This document shows positions 63,811-64,000 of a stretch of DNA of 64,000 bases, one piece after another. Each line of letters begins with the position of its first letter. Within the stretch, counting starts at the first letter, position 1. The DNA lies in contig NZ_BCBA01000027.1 in assembly GCF_001320245.1 (NCBI RefSeq), positions 62,001 through 126,000 of the forward strand, given 5' to 3'. The notes under the pieces were generated by a model, which saw nothing but the letters and a program-made list of their open reading frames with translations, did no database searches and had not been told where the DNA came from. Both the position numbers and the translations under genes were made by a program. The DNA comes from Pseudomonas sp. NBRC 111124. GTDB lineage: Bacteria > Pseudomonadota > Gammaproteobacteria > Pseudomonadales > Pseudomonadaceae.

Positions 63811-64000
63811 CGGGGTTCTCCTGGGCCAGGGCCAGCGGGATGATCACGAAGAAGCATGAGCCGGTCCCTGGTTCGCTGATCACACCCACTTCACCGCCCA
63901 GCAGCGTGGCGAAGCGCTTGCACAGCGACAGGCCCAGGCCGGTACCGCGCAGGCGTTTCTGCAGCGGCGAGTCAACCTGGGCGAAGTCCTCGAACAAGGT
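63800..64000 (-). CDS. Histidine kinase, partial (runs off window)
   Basis: Only the C-terminal end is in the window. It shows the ATPase G2 box RGTGLGLSLCKRFATLLGGEVGV and the ending GSCFFVIIPLA, typical of sensor kinases. It overlaps the start of the downstream hybrid kinase by 11 bases. Together they form a two-gene signalling unit. Confidence 0.85.
   Translation of the reverse strand, partial: TLFEDFAQVDSPLQKRLRGTGLGLSLCKRFATLLGGEVGVISEPGTGSCFFVIIPLALAQENPDET

Overview
The window reads as the chromosome of a Pseudomonas of the P. putida group. The heat-shock/housekeeping block dnaK-grpE-recN-fur-bamE-rnfH-ratA-smpB, the lldR/lldP-lldD-dld lactate locus, the REP-type palindromes and the tmRNA gene all follow the usual pseudomonad layout. 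This core (1-14.9 kb) carries readable regulatory sites: sigma-32 promoters before grpE and dnaK, a LexA-type box before recN, bidirectional terminators around fur and bamE, and an LldR-type operator before lldP.

A composite genomic island fills about 14.9-53.3 kb. It starts at the 3' end of ssrA (tmRNA), next to a P4-type tyrosine integrase. It ends at a second, slightly degenerate copy of the ssrA 3' end plus its downstream hairpin (53292-53347). Short repeats of the form ggtattcca lie near both ends and look like integrase arm sites. Inside, in order, are: a UvrD-helicase remnant; a catabolic cluster pairing a three-subunit opine-oxidase/HcnABC-like dehydrogenase with RidA, a spermidine/putrescine-type ABC transporter and a LysR regulator; a RES-toxin-like gene broken by an IS3-family element; an ICE/phage-like module (glycine-zipper zinc-ribbon protein, DUF932, YqaJ exonuclease, possible Gp3-like protein) with decayed small genes; a high-GC metabolic block; a DUF2950 pseudogene; and an inovirus-Gp2/AlpA/MatP-like module at the right end.

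The metabolic block (34.2-48.2 kb) encodes an N-carbamoylsarcosine-amidase-like hydrolase, an NCS1 permease, HyuA/HyuB-type ATP-dependent hydantoinase subunits, an MFS transporter, a FabB-like synthase, cytosine deaminase, a PucR regulator and cytosine permease. Together these match the steps of creatinine degradation through N-methylhydantoin and N-carbamoylsarcosine to sarcosine.

Just outside the right attachment site (53.7-61.8 kb) are a DUF6124/DUF3077 pair and then five tightly spaced plus-strand genes: an AAA+ ATPase, an all-helical protein, a ZorA-like MotA/TolQ-type channel subunit with a very long coiled-coil tail, a ZorB-like MotB/OmpA stator subunit, and a protein with an E. coli YaaW-like N-terminal domain. 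No ZorC, D, E, F or G effector is seen. This is the best candidate for an undescribed Zorya-related membrane system. The window closes with a hybrid sensor kinase/response regulator and the end of a second kinase.
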